DNA from: an uncultured Clostridia bacterium
GTDB lineage: Bacteria; Bacillota; Clostridia; Oscillospirales; Oscillospiraceae
Direction: 5' to 3'
Length of the DNA: 5,400 nucleotides
NCBI GenBank assembly: GCA_945918315.1
Contig: CAMEIK010000098.1
Location: 1 to 5,400, forward strand
The translations under genes were made by a program, and so were the position numbers. Of this stretch, positions 1-5,400 are shown in pieces. The notes under the pieces were generated by a model. The model was not told the origin of the DNA. It worked only from the letters and a program-made list of their open reading frames with translations, and ran no database searches. Numbering within the stretch: position 1 is the first letter of the stretch; every line of letters starts with the position of its first letter.

Positions 1-67
1 GAAGGGATTCCTTAATTGTCCATTGTCCATTGTCAATTGTCAATTAAATTCCAACCCTGCCGGTTTT
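1..67. other. Non-coding stretch downstream of thrC
   Basis: This short region follows the thrC stop codon, which reads toward position 1. It contains the heptamer repeat at 15-42 and an AT-rich tail at 43-50. I see no GC-rich hairpin followed by a T-tract in the thrC reading direction, so a thrC terminator, if intrinsic, must lie beyond the left edge. A small dyad AAGG-GATT-CCTT at 2-13 is too weak to call. No convincing gene starts here. Confidence 0.6.
15..42. repeat. Tandem heptamer repeat, four 7-bp units
   Basis: Four head-to-tail 7-bp units are visible: ATTGTCC twice, then ATTGTCA twice, followed by a partial ATTA. The array is flanked by a 7-bp inverted pair, TTAATTG at 12-18 and CAATTAA at 41-47. 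It lies about 25 bases beyond the thrC stop codon. Short heptamer arrays like this can change copy number by slipped-strand replication. Here it is outside any gene, so phase variation of a protein is not implied. Its function, if any, is unknown. Confidence 0.85.
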
Positions 68-1513
68 TTACAGCCCCAGAACAAAGGGCAGCATTTCATC
101 CTTTTCCACAACACCGGTGTGGCGCTGGGGCTTGTCTGCCAGGCCGGCAAGATTTTCCGGGATGGGAACGCCGGTCACGTCTTCCAGCTGCCGCATCTGG
201 TCAAACTCGCTGCCGGAAAGTTCCTGACCGATGGCGGTCAGCACGGCGGCGGGGAATTTGTAGGGCGAAGCGGTGGAGAGCACCACCATGGGGGTGGTGT
301 CTCCGGTTTTTGCCCGGTAGTCCTCGGCACAGGCCCAGCCCGCGGCGGTGTGGGGATCCAGCAGATAGTGATGTTCCCGCCAGACCCGGCCGATGACCGC
401 TTGTCCACGGCGGTCATCACAGCATCCGGCGAAGAAAGAGGCCCGGATCTTTTCCAGCAGTTCCCCGGGCACCTGATAGAAGCCCTGATCCCGCAGCTTC
501 CCCATAAGGACGGACACCAGGTCCGTGTCGCCGCTGAGCAGAGCCAGGAGCCGCTCCAGGTTGGAGGACACCAGAATGTCCATGGAGGGGGACTGGGTTT
601 TCAGCAGGGGACGGCGGCGGTCATAGACGCCGGTTTCGATGAAATCGGTGAGCACATTGTTGGCATTGGAGGCGCACAGCAGCGTTCCCACCGGCAGCCC
701 CAGCCGCTTTGCCAGGAATCCTGCCAGAATGTCGCCGAAGTTTCCCGTAGGGACGGAGAAATTCACCTTGTCGCCCATCCGGATCTGCCCCCGGGCCAGA
801 AGATCCCGGTAGGCCGCGAAGTAGTAGGTAAGCTGGGGGGCCAGACGGCCAATGTTGATGGAGTTGGCGCTGGACAGCCGGTAGGGCAGGGCCTTCCCCT
901 GACAGGCGGCGAAGATATTTTTCACCCCGGTCTGGGCATCGTCAAAATTGCCCCGGACGGCGCAGACGGTGACATTGCTTCCCTCCTGGGTGACCATCTG
1001 GGCCCGCTGGACCTGGGACACGCCGCCGTCGGGATAAAACACGCAGATTTTCACTCCGGGCACATCCCGGAAGCCCTCCAGCGCTGCCTTGCCGGTGTCG
1101 CCGGAGGTGGCGGTGAGAATCAGAATATCCTCTTGCATTCCTTTGACCGTCTTCGCGGCGGTAAGCAGCTGGGGGAGCATGCACAGGGCCACATCCTTGA
1201 AGGCGGAGGTGGGGCCCCGGAACAGCTCCAGCACGGTGAAATCGCCCACAGTTACCGTGGGGGTCAAGTCATCGGATTGGAATTTTCCCAGGTAGGCCCG
1301 CTTTGTCAGCGCATCCATATCGGGAATCCCCGGAAGCAGGGCACCGAGCAGGGAAGCGGCCATGGAAACAGTATCTTTCTGCAGGCAGCCCTGCCAGTCA
1401 AAGGCGGGAAGCGCCTCCGGCAGATACAGACCCCCGTCGGGGGCGATACCGGACAGCACGGCTTCGGCGCTGTCCACAGCGGGGGAAGATCCCCGGGTAG
1501 AACGGTACAGCAT
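68..1513 (-). CDS. thrC: Threonine synthase
   Basis: This 481-residue, PLP-dependent cytoplasmic enzyme converts O-phospho-L-homoserine and water to threonine and phosphate, the last step of threonine synthesis. It belongs to fold type II and the long, E. coli-like ThrC group, and its length is normal for that group. Visible landmarks are an N-terminal cap (PDGGLYLPE, 25-33), the PLP lysine motif PTSAFKD with Lys106, ATSGDTGKAA (135-144), SANSINIGR (215-223), the glycine-rich phosphate-binding loop PTGNFGD (255-261), SPSMDILVSSNLER (308-321) and STASPYKFP (413-421). All core motifs are intact. The ATG at 1513 is firmly set: a GGAGG site (1519-1523) ends 5 bases upstream, and an in-frame TAG at 1523-1525 excludes any longer start. 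The gene diverges from hom and has its own promoter. The substrate is made by homoserine kinase, which is not encoded here. Confidence 0.97.
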   Translation of the reverse strand: MLYRSTRGSSPAVDSAEAVLSGIAPDGGLYLPEALPAFDWQGCLQKDTVSMAASLLGALLPGIPDMDALTKRAYLGKFQSDDLTPTVTVGDFTVLELFRGPTSAFKDVALCMLPQLLTAAKTVKGMQEDILILTATSGDTGKAALEGFRDVPGVKICVFYPDGGVSQVQRAQMVTQEGSNVTVCAVRGNFDDAQTGVKNIFAACQGKALPYRLSSANSINIGRLAPQLTYYFAAYRDLLARGQIRMGDKVNFSVPTGNFGDILAGFLAKRLGLPVGTLLCASNANNVLTDFIETGVYDRRRPLLKTQSPSMDILVSSNLERLLALLSGDTDLVSVLMGKLRDQGFYQVPGELLEKIRASFFAGCCDDRRGQAVIGRVWREHHYLLDPHTAAGWACAEDYRAKTGDTTPMVVLSTASPYKFPAAVLTAIGQELSGSEFDQMRQLEDVTGVPIPENLAGLADKPQRHTGVVEKDEMLPFVLGL

Positions 1514-1546
1514 AGTTTCCTCCTAATTTTGCACAAAAACATGGCA

Positions 1547-1561
1547 GATTCCCAGGGAATC
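1547..1561. promoter_or_regulatory. Perfect 15-bp palindrome, possible operator
   Basis: GATTCCC-A-GGGAATC has perfect 7-bp arms around one central base. Its centre at 1554 is about 61 bp upstream of the predicted hom start site, a typical activator distance. It is also about 38 bp inside the predicted thrC transcript, a possible roadblock position. In thrC RNA the same bases could form a 6-bp hairpin with a 3-base loop. Further GGGAA/TTCCC half-site-like copies occur at 1575-1579 and 1610-1614. The binding protein is unknown. Confidence 0.5.
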
Positions 1562-1579
1562 CTTTGCTTTTTGTGGGAA

Positions 1580-1608
1580 TTGCATTTTGGGTAGGTCTAT
1601 GATATACT
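1580..1608 (+). promoter_or_regulatory. Predicted hom operon promoter (extended -10)
   Basis: TTGCAT (1580-1585) is followed after 17 bases by TATACT (1603-1608), a 5/6 match to TATAAT. TG at 1600-1601 sits one base before the -10, the extended -10 arrangement that can compensate for the weak -35. Transcription would start near 1615 and give a leader of about 67 bases. It is the only good promoter I see for the hom-kinase-asd genes. Confidence 0.68.
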
Positions 1609-1627
1609 GTTCCCAACAAAAAAGCAA
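1599..1627 (-). promoter_or_regulatory. Predicted thrC promoter
   Basis: On the minus strand a -35-like TTGCTT (1627-1622) is followed after exactly 17 bases by TATCAT (1604-1599), a 5/6 match to the sigma-A -10 box. Transcription would start near 1592, giving an RNA leader of about 79 bases before the thrC ATG. The -10 box overlaps the hom -10 box on the other strand. This is a prediction by eye; the -35 matches the consensus at 3 of 6 positions. Confidence 0.6.
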
Positions 1628-1631
1628 GTGT

Positions 1632-1660
1632 TTTTCCGGGGCAAACATAGGTTTTCCGGG
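1632..1660 (+). repeat. Direct repeat TTTTCCGGG in the hom leader
   Basis: Two identical 9-base copies lie at 1632-1640 and 1652-1660, a period of exactly 20 bp, close to two helical turns. Both fall in the hom RNA leader between the predicted start site and the ribosome site. Each contains TTTTCC, which is complementary to the GGAAAG part of the hom ribosome site at 1673-1678 (one G-U pair). They could be protein-binding half-sites or alternative sequestering strands; neither is proven. Confidence 0.45.
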
Positions 1661-1669
1661 AGAACGCGG

Positions 1670-1674
1670 AGAGG
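1670..1674 (+). promoter_or_regulatory. Ribosome binding site that fixes the hom start
   Basis: AGAGG at 1670-1674, within a purine-rich run reaching 1679, lies 7 bases before the ATG at 1682. The reading frame stays open upstream to a GTG at 1628, which would add 18 residues. That GTG has no ribosome site before it and would put a basic, non-homologous tail ahead of the Rossmann fold. The ATG at 1682 is therefore the start. Confidence 0.8.
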
Positions 1675-1681
1675 AAAGGCT

Positions 1682-2791
1682 ATGCGGATCGGATTGTTGG
1701 GTTTCGGCACGGTAGGAAAAGGCGTCTATGAGCTGGTTTCCAACCGGGAGGATATGGAGGTCGCCGCGGTGCTGTGCCGCCGGGAACTGGAGCTGGAGGG
1801 CGTTCGCGTCACCCATGACTTTGGGGATATTCTGGAGGACGCTTCCATCGACACGGTGGTGGAGGCCATCGGCGGGGTGCATCCTGCCTACGAGTACGTC
1901 CGGGCCGCGATTCTCGCCGGGAAAAATGTAGCCACCTCCAACAAGGCCCTGATGGCCCACTGCTATGACGAGCTGGTGCCTCTGGCGGCGGAAAAGGGTG
2001 TGCTCCTGCGGTGCACCGCTTCCGTGGGCGGCGGCATCGGCTGGCTGTCGGAGCTGGAGCGGGTGCGCCGGGTGGAGACGGTCACCCGGGTGGGAGGCAT
2101 CATGAACGGCACCTGCAACTATATTCTCGACTCCATGACCCGTCTGGGCCTTGACTACGGCGATGCCCTCCGGCAGGCCCAGGACTTGGGCTACGCGGAG
2201 GCGGACCCCTCCACGGATGTGGACGGTATCGATACCTGGCACAAGTTGATTGTGTCGGCAAACATTGCTTTCGGCGCGTCCCTGGACATGGACACCGTTC
2301 CCGTGTCCGGCATCCGGGGCATCTCCGGGGAGGATGTGGAGGCTTTCCGCAACCATGGCTTTGTGTGCAAGCTGGTGTCCCACGCCCAGCGGGGGGGCGA
2401 CGGTGTTCACGCCTGGGTCCAGCCCACCCTGTATCCCGTGGGCCAGCCGGAGGCGGCGGTGCCCATGAACTATAACCTCATCACCCTGGTGGGGGATGTG
2501 TCCGGGCGGCAGAGCTTCTTCGGCCAGGGCGCCGGACGGTACCCCACCGCATATAATGTGGTGCAGGACTGCGTGGACTTTACTGTGGGACGGGGCTATT
2601 ACGCTCCCTGGGGCGAAAAGCTCCGGGCCTCCAATGATGTGAAGCTTACCTGGTATGTCCGGGGCAGCTGCCCCTTTGCCGTGAAGGAACGCTGGGGCGC
2701 CGGCGCGGTGACGGAGCCGGTCTGCGTAGGGGATATGCACCGGTGGCTGAAGGATGCTGACGGCGCCTTTGCCGCGGCGATTGCGCTGTAA
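1682..2791 (+). CDS. hom: Homoserine dehydrogenase, short form without ACT domain
   Basis: This 369-residue cytoplasmic enzyme reduces aspartate semialdehyde to homoserine with NAD(P)H, the branch point toward threonine and methionine. The N-terminal Rossmann domain begins at residue 3 with GFGTVGKG (7-14). Arg33-Arg34 at the end of the second strand would suit NADPH. VATSNKAL (83-90) carries the conserved Lys88. The catalytic domain shows ASVGGG (113-118), MNGTCNYIL (141-149), GYAEADPSTDVDGID (170-184) with catalytic-type Asp184 and Lys188, and GQGAGRYPTA (281-290). Common Firmicute Hom proteins are about 430 residues with a C-terminal ACT domain. This one ends about 50 residues after the catalytic core with a tail unlike ACT, so it is probably not directly feedback-inhibited that way. 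The kinase gene follows after 19 bases. Confidence 0.95.
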   Translation: MRIGLLGFGTVGKGVYELVSNREDMEVAAVLCRRELELEGVRVTHDFGDILEDASIDTVVEAIGGVHPAYEYVRAAILAGKNVATSNKALMAHCYDELVPLAAEKGVLLRCTASVGGGIGWLSELERVRRVETVTRVGGIMNGTCNYILDSMTRLGLDYGDALRQAQDLGYAEADPSTDVDGIDTWHKLIVSANIAFGASLDMDTVPVSGIRGISGEDVEAFRNHGFVCKLVSHAQRGGDGVHAWVQPTLYPVGQPEAAVPMNYNLITLVGDVSGRQSFFGQGAGRYPTAYNVVQDCVDFTVGRGYYAPWGEKLRASNDVKLTWYVRGSCPFAVKERWGAGAVTEPVCVGDMHRWLKDADGAFAAAIAL

Positions 2792-2810
2792 GAACAGGGA
2801 AGGAAAGAAT

Positions 2811-4127
2811 ATGAAAGTTGTGAAATTCGGCGGCTCCTCCATGGCGGATGCGGGGCAGTACCGGAAGATCCGGGATATTCTTCTGGCGGACCCGGAGCGG
2901 CGGGTGGTGGTGGTCTCCGCCGCGGGAAAACGGAACAAAGCAGACCACAAGATCACGGACCTTTTGTACCTGTGCTATGCCCACACCCAGTATGGCGTGG
3001 ACTGCTCCGGTGTTTTTGAAATGATTGTCTCCCGGTATCGGGAGATTCAGCGGGACCTGGGTCTGACGCTGGACCTGGAGCCGGAGTTTGCCGCCCTGAA
3101 GCAGAGGCTGGATGCCAAGGCCGTGACCCAGGACGAGCTTGCCAGCCGGGGCGAGTATTTCTCCGCCCGGCTAATGGCGGCGTACCTGGGCTTCCAGTTC
3201 GTGGACGCCGCGGACTGGGTGAAGTTCAAATTCGACGGCACCGTGGATCAGGAGTCCAGCTATGAGGCCCTGCGGGGTCTTGTGCGGGGCATGGGCGTGG
3301 TGATTCCCGGCTTCTATGGACTGATGCCCGACGGCAGAATCCGCACCTTTACCCGGGGGGGCAGCGATATTACCGGCGCTCTCGCGGCGGCGGCTCTGGA
3401 CGCGGATGTCTACGAAAACTGGACGGATGTGTCCGGCATTCTTATGGCGGACCCCCGGATTGTGGAGAATCCCAAGACCATCCCGGAGGTTACCTACGAC
3501 GAGCTGCGGGAGCTGAGCTACTCCGGCGCCCAGGTGCTCCACGAGGGAACCATTTTCCCGGTGCGGGAAAAGAATATCCCCCTGAATATCCGCAATACCA
3601 ATGCCCCCGAGGACCCCGGCACCATGATTCAGGAGAAGTTCCAGCTGGACAGCGACCCCCAGCGGTTCATCACCGGCATCACGGGAAAGAAGGACTTCAC
3701 CATCATCGCCGTGAGCAAACGGGGTATGAGCAGCCAGGTAGGCGTTCTGCGGAAGATTCTCACCGTGCTGGAGCGTCACGATATTTCCGTTGACTATGTG
3801 CCCAACGGCATCGACAATGTGTCCGTGGTGATGCCCACCGAGTCGGTGGCCTCCAGTCTCTACGCCATTCTGGGGGAGATCCAGAAGGAAGTGGAGCCGG
3901 ACCGGCTGGATGTCCACGATCAGATCGCCGTGGTGGCGGCGGTGGGCCGGAAAATGGCCTTCCGTCCCGGTATCTCCGGCCAGATCTTCGCGGCGCTGGG
4001 CCAGGCGGGCATCAATATCCGCATGATCAACCAGGGCCCCGACGAACTGAACATCATCTTCGGCGTGGATAACCGGGATTTTGCCAGCGCCATCCGGGTG
4101 CTGTACAACAGCTTTATCAAGGAATAA
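2811..4127 (+). CDS. lysC: Aspartate kinase with tandem ACT domains
   Basis: This 438-residue enzyme phosphorylates aspartate to 4-phospho-L-aspartate, the first committed step to threonine, methionine and lysine. The amino acid kinase domain spans about 1-280: KFGGSS (5-10), VSAAGK (35-40), SRGEYFSARL (112-121), RTFTRGGSDITGA (178-190), YENWTDVSGI (201-210), ADPRIV (213-218) and SYSGAQVLHEGTI (236-248). Two ACT domains follow at about 297-360 and 370-436 (VGVLRKILTVLE; ISGQIFAALGQAGINI), the usual site of lysine or threonine feedback. The RTF.RGGSD variant and the length recall Bacillus YclM/AKIII more than the LysC alpha/beta type, so lysC is a generic symbol here. The ATG at 2811 has AGGA (2801-2804) 6 bases upstream; the open frame before it lies within hom. 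It ends with tandem stops TAA TGA (4125-4130). No homoserine dehydrogenase domain is fused to it, unlike E. coli ThrA. Confidence 0.95.
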   Translation: MKVVKFGGSSMADAGQYRKIRDILLADPERRVVVVSAAGKRNKADHKITDLLYLCYAHTQYGVDCSGVFEMIVSRYREIQRDLGLTLDLEPEFAALKQRLDAKAVTQDELASRGEYFSARLMAAYLGFQFVDAADWVKFKFDGTVDQESSYEALRGLVRGMGVVIPGFYGLMPDGRIRTFTRGGSDITGALAAAALDADVYENWTDVSGILMADPRIVENPKTIPEVTYDELRELSYSGAQVLHEGTIFPVREKNIPLNIRNTNAPEDPGTMIQEKFQLDSDPQRFITGITGKKDFTIIAVSKRGMSSQVGVLRKILTVLERHDISVDYVPNGIDNVSVVMPTESVASSLYAILGEIQKEVEPDRLDVHDQIAVVAAVGRKMAFRPGISGQIFAALGQAGINIRMINQGPDELNIIFGVDNRDFASAIRVLYNSFIKE

Positions 4128-4174
4128 TGAGGAAGCGGTTCGCTGTTTCCGCTGCATAAAAGGGAGGAAACCAT

Positions 4175-5182
4175 ATGAAGACCTATACCGTAGCCGTCCT
4201 GGGCGCCACCGGTGCCGTGGGACAGGAGATGCTGAAAATTCTTGCCGAGCGGAATTTCCCTGTGGGGAAGCTGATTCCCCTGGCCAGCGCCCGGAGCGCC
4301 GGAAAAACCGTGACCTTCCGGGGGGAGCAGGTTGCCATCCAGGAGGCTAGGGATGAGGCGTTCCAGGGGGTGGACATTGTCCTGGGCGCCGCGGAAAATG
4401 ATATTGCCAAGCGTTTTGCTCCCGCCATCGTCGCCGCCGGCGCGGTGTTTGTGGACAATTCCTCCGCCTTCCGTCTGGACCCCAAGGTGCCCCTGGTGGT
4501 GCCCGAGGTCAATCCGGAGGATGTGAAGAATCACCACGGCATTATTGCCAACCCCAACTGCTCCACGATTATCACCGTCACGGCGGTGAACGCCCTGAAC
4601 GCCGTCGCCCCCATCCGTACCATGACCGCTTCCACCTATCAGGCGGTGTCCGGCGCCGGCGCCGGCGGCCCCATTGAGCTGATGGACGAGGTGGAGGCTC
4701 TGCGGGAGGGAAGAAAGGTGGAGCCCAAGGTGTTCTCCCACCAGATTGCCTATAACCTGATTCCCCAGATCGGTTCCGAGCAGTTCGAGGGCTACACCAG
4801 CGAGGAAATGAAGATGCAGAACGAGGGCCGGAAGATCATGCATCTGCCGGAGCTGAAGGTCAGCTGCACCTGTGTCCGGGTGCCCGTGGTCCGCAGCCAC
4901 TCCATTTCCGTCAGCTGTCATTTTGATGTGCCCGTCACCGTGGAGCAGGCCCGGGCTGCCATTGCCGCCGCCCCCGGCTGCCGGCTGGTTGACAATCTGG
5001 CGGCCAAGGAATACCCCATGCCGCTGGACACCTCCGACCAGGATATCGTGTTCGTGGGCCGGATCCGTCCCGACCTGACGGATGATAACGGCCTGTGTCT
5101 GTGGTGCTGCGGCGACCAGGTTCGCAAGGGCGCGGCCACCAACGCCGTCCAGATCGCGGAGCTGGTTATCCAAAACGACTGA
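4175..5182 (+). CDS. asd: Aspartate-semialdehyde dehydrogenase
   Basis: This 335-residue cytoplasmic enzyme reduces 4-aspartyl phosphate to aspartate semialdehyde with NADPH, supplying Hom and also the lysine/diaminopimelate branch. Its length is normal for the bacterial family. The nucleotide-binding loop is GATGAVG (10-16), and ASARSAGK (37-44) is the expected NADP-phosphate contact. NSSAFR (95-100), ANPNCST (125-131) with catalytic Cys129, STYQAVSGAG (153-162), RVPVVRSHS (235-243) with catalytic-type His242, and RKGAATNAVQIAE (317-329) are intact. A textbook ribosome site, GGGAGG at 4162-4167, lies 7 bases before the ATG. The gene lies 47 bases after the kinase stop, with no promoter or terminator visible between, and is the last gene of the operon. 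The residues before RKG read WCCGDQV, where WxxxDNL is common in the family; this looks like ordinary variation. Confidence 0.97.
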   Translation: MKTYTVAVLGATGAVGQEMLKILAERNFPVGKLIPLASARSAGKTVTFRGEQVAIQEARDEAFQGVDIVLGAAENDIAKRFAPAIVAAGAVFVDNSSAFRLDPKVPLVVPEVNPEDVKNHHGIIANPNCSTIITVTAVNALNAVAPIRTMTASTYQAVSGAGAGGPIELMDEVEALREGRKVEPKVFSHQIAYNLIPQIGSEQFEGYTSEEMKMQNEGRKIMHLPELKVSCTCVRVPVVRSHSISVSCHFDVPVTVEQARAAIAAAPGCRLVDNLAAKEYPMPLDTSDQDIVFVGRIRPDLTDDNGLCLWCCGDQVRKGAATNAVQIAELVIQND

Positions 5183-5207
5183 CAACACCGCACAAATGCG
5201 TCAGAGA

Positions 5208-5255
5208 GCAGCACCGCGTAACGGAAAGCCCGGGGCTTCCGTTATGCGGTGCTGC
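5208..5255 (+). terminator. Long hairpin downstream of asd
   Basis: A 19-bp stem pairs 5208-5226 with 5237-5255, with a single G-U pair. It can extend by about 3 GC pairs around a bulged A to a CGG loop. It starts 26 bases after the asd stop. No T-tract follows at once (CATGG comes first, then four Ts), so it may terminate poorly alone and instead protect the 3' end of the mRNA. It could equally be a palindromic intergenic repeat. Confidence 0.6.
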
Positions 5256-5262
5256 CATGGTT

Positions 5263-5297
5263 TTGCAGGGGACGGAAAACCGTCCCCTGCAATTCTT
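5263..5297 (+). terminator. Probable intrinsic terminator of the hom operon
   Basis: A perfect 13-bp, GC-rich stem pairs 5263-5275 with 5280-5292 around an AAAA loop, followed by TTCTT at 5293-5297. The stem is strong but the T-tract is short and interrupted. It sits 7 bases after the first hairpin, making a tandem pair that should stop transcription from asd. The GGGGACGG core is also a shape seen in dispersed clostridial intergenic palindromes, so a repeat origin is possible. Confidence 0.65.
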
Positions 5298-5400
5298 CCG
5301 GTTGGTTGATAAATGGAAAACTGGAATTTGCCCGCAGGGCGGGCGGCCAAGCCGTGACGAACGTGGTGTGTTGTCGTTTCACCTTTGGGTACCGCTCGGT
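5298..5400. other. Unassigned intergenic tail at right edge
   Basis: About 100 bases to the window edge hold no gene I can support. A 6-bp GC hairpin with a 3-base loop is visible at 5330-5344 (GCCCGC-AGG-GCGGGC). GGTACCGC near 5388-5395 resembles the T-box core, but the rest of a T-box leader is not visible. Both strands have open frames that run off the edge, without a start codon plus ribosome site. The stretch may be an intergenic repeat or the leader of the next gene. Confidence 0.4.

Noticed and set aside
1523..1585. A 20-codon minus-strand open frame in the thrC leader, a candidate attenuation peptide
   Set aside because: It starts only about 7 bases after the predicted transcription start, has no ribosome site and contains no threonine codons, so it does not fit a threonine attenuator.
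23..1594. A 523-codon plus-strand open frame opposite the whole of thrC
   Set aside because: It mirrors thrC, whose motifs are intact. Its translation is rich in Gly, His and Gln with no recognisable domain, as expected from the antisense of a GC-rich gene with few stops.
1615..1681. T-box or other riboswitch in the hom leader
   Set aside because: The leader is only about 67 bases long, lacks the T-box core sequence and has no terminator hairpin with a T-run.
1523..2956. A long minus-strand open frame opposite hom
   Set aside because: It is a shadow of hom, with no family motif or ribosome site, and it runs through the control region.
4131..4153. Small hairpin between the kinase and asd genes
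   Set aside because: The stem is only 4-5 bp with no T-tract, too weak to call a terminator or processing site.
3171..5188. Long minus-strand open frames opposite the kinase and asd genes
   Set aside because: They are antisense shadows of two clear enzymes, rich in His and Gly and without domains; codon bias alone explains them.
5380..5400. T-box core-like string GGGTACCGC
   Set aside because: It matches only the short core imperfectly. Fewer than about 90 bases separate it from the asd terminator region, too little for an ordinary stem I leader, and the downstream half is outside the window.
5165..5400. Minus-strand open frame of about 78 codons running in from the right edge
   Set aside because: It reads straight through both palindromic hairpins, is rich in Cys, Pro and Arg, has no domain and overlaps the end of asd. 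It looks like non-coding sequence read by chance.

Overview
The window is a compact threonine-branch (aspartate family) amino acid locus, with four full-length metabolic genes covering almost all of the sequence. The DNA is GC-rich, with strongly G/C-ending codons and frequent CGG/CGC arginine and GGC/GGG glycine codons. It carries AGGAGG-type ribosome sites and sigma-A-like promoters. Together with the protein flavour (a YclM-like aspartate kinase with an RTFTRGGSD motif, and a short homoserine dehydrogenase) this suggests a GC-rich Clostridia-class Firmicute, perhaps an Oscillospiraceae gut bacterium. The taxon is an inference from style, not a database match.

Layout. Positions 1-67 are non-coding and hold a tandem 7-bp repeat downstream of thrC. 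Threonine synthase (thrC) is on the minus strand, 1513 to 68. Positions 1514-1681 form a divergent control region with two face-to-face promoters whose -10 boxes overlap, a perfect 15-bp palindrome and a 9-bp direct repeat. On the plus strand follow homoserine dehydrogenase (hom, 1682-2791), aspartate kinase (2811-4127) and aspartate-semialdehyde dehydrogenase (asd, 4175-5182). They are spaced by 19 and 47 bases and almost certainly form one operon. Two strong hairpins at 5208-5292 close it, and the last ~100 bases have no gene I can support.

The genes work as a pathway. Aspartate kinase and Asd turn aspartate into aspartate semialdehyde, Hom reduces that to homoserine, and ThrC makes threonine from O-phosphohomoserine. 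Homoserine kinase (thrB), the step between Hom and ThrC, is not in the window. Hom lacks the usual C-terminal ACT domain while the kinase keeps a tandem ACT pair, so feedback control probably sits on the kinase.

I see no sign of a mobile element, CRISPR array, defence system, RNA gene or undescribed protein system. The observations most worth checking are in the thrC/hom control region and in the non-coding ends.
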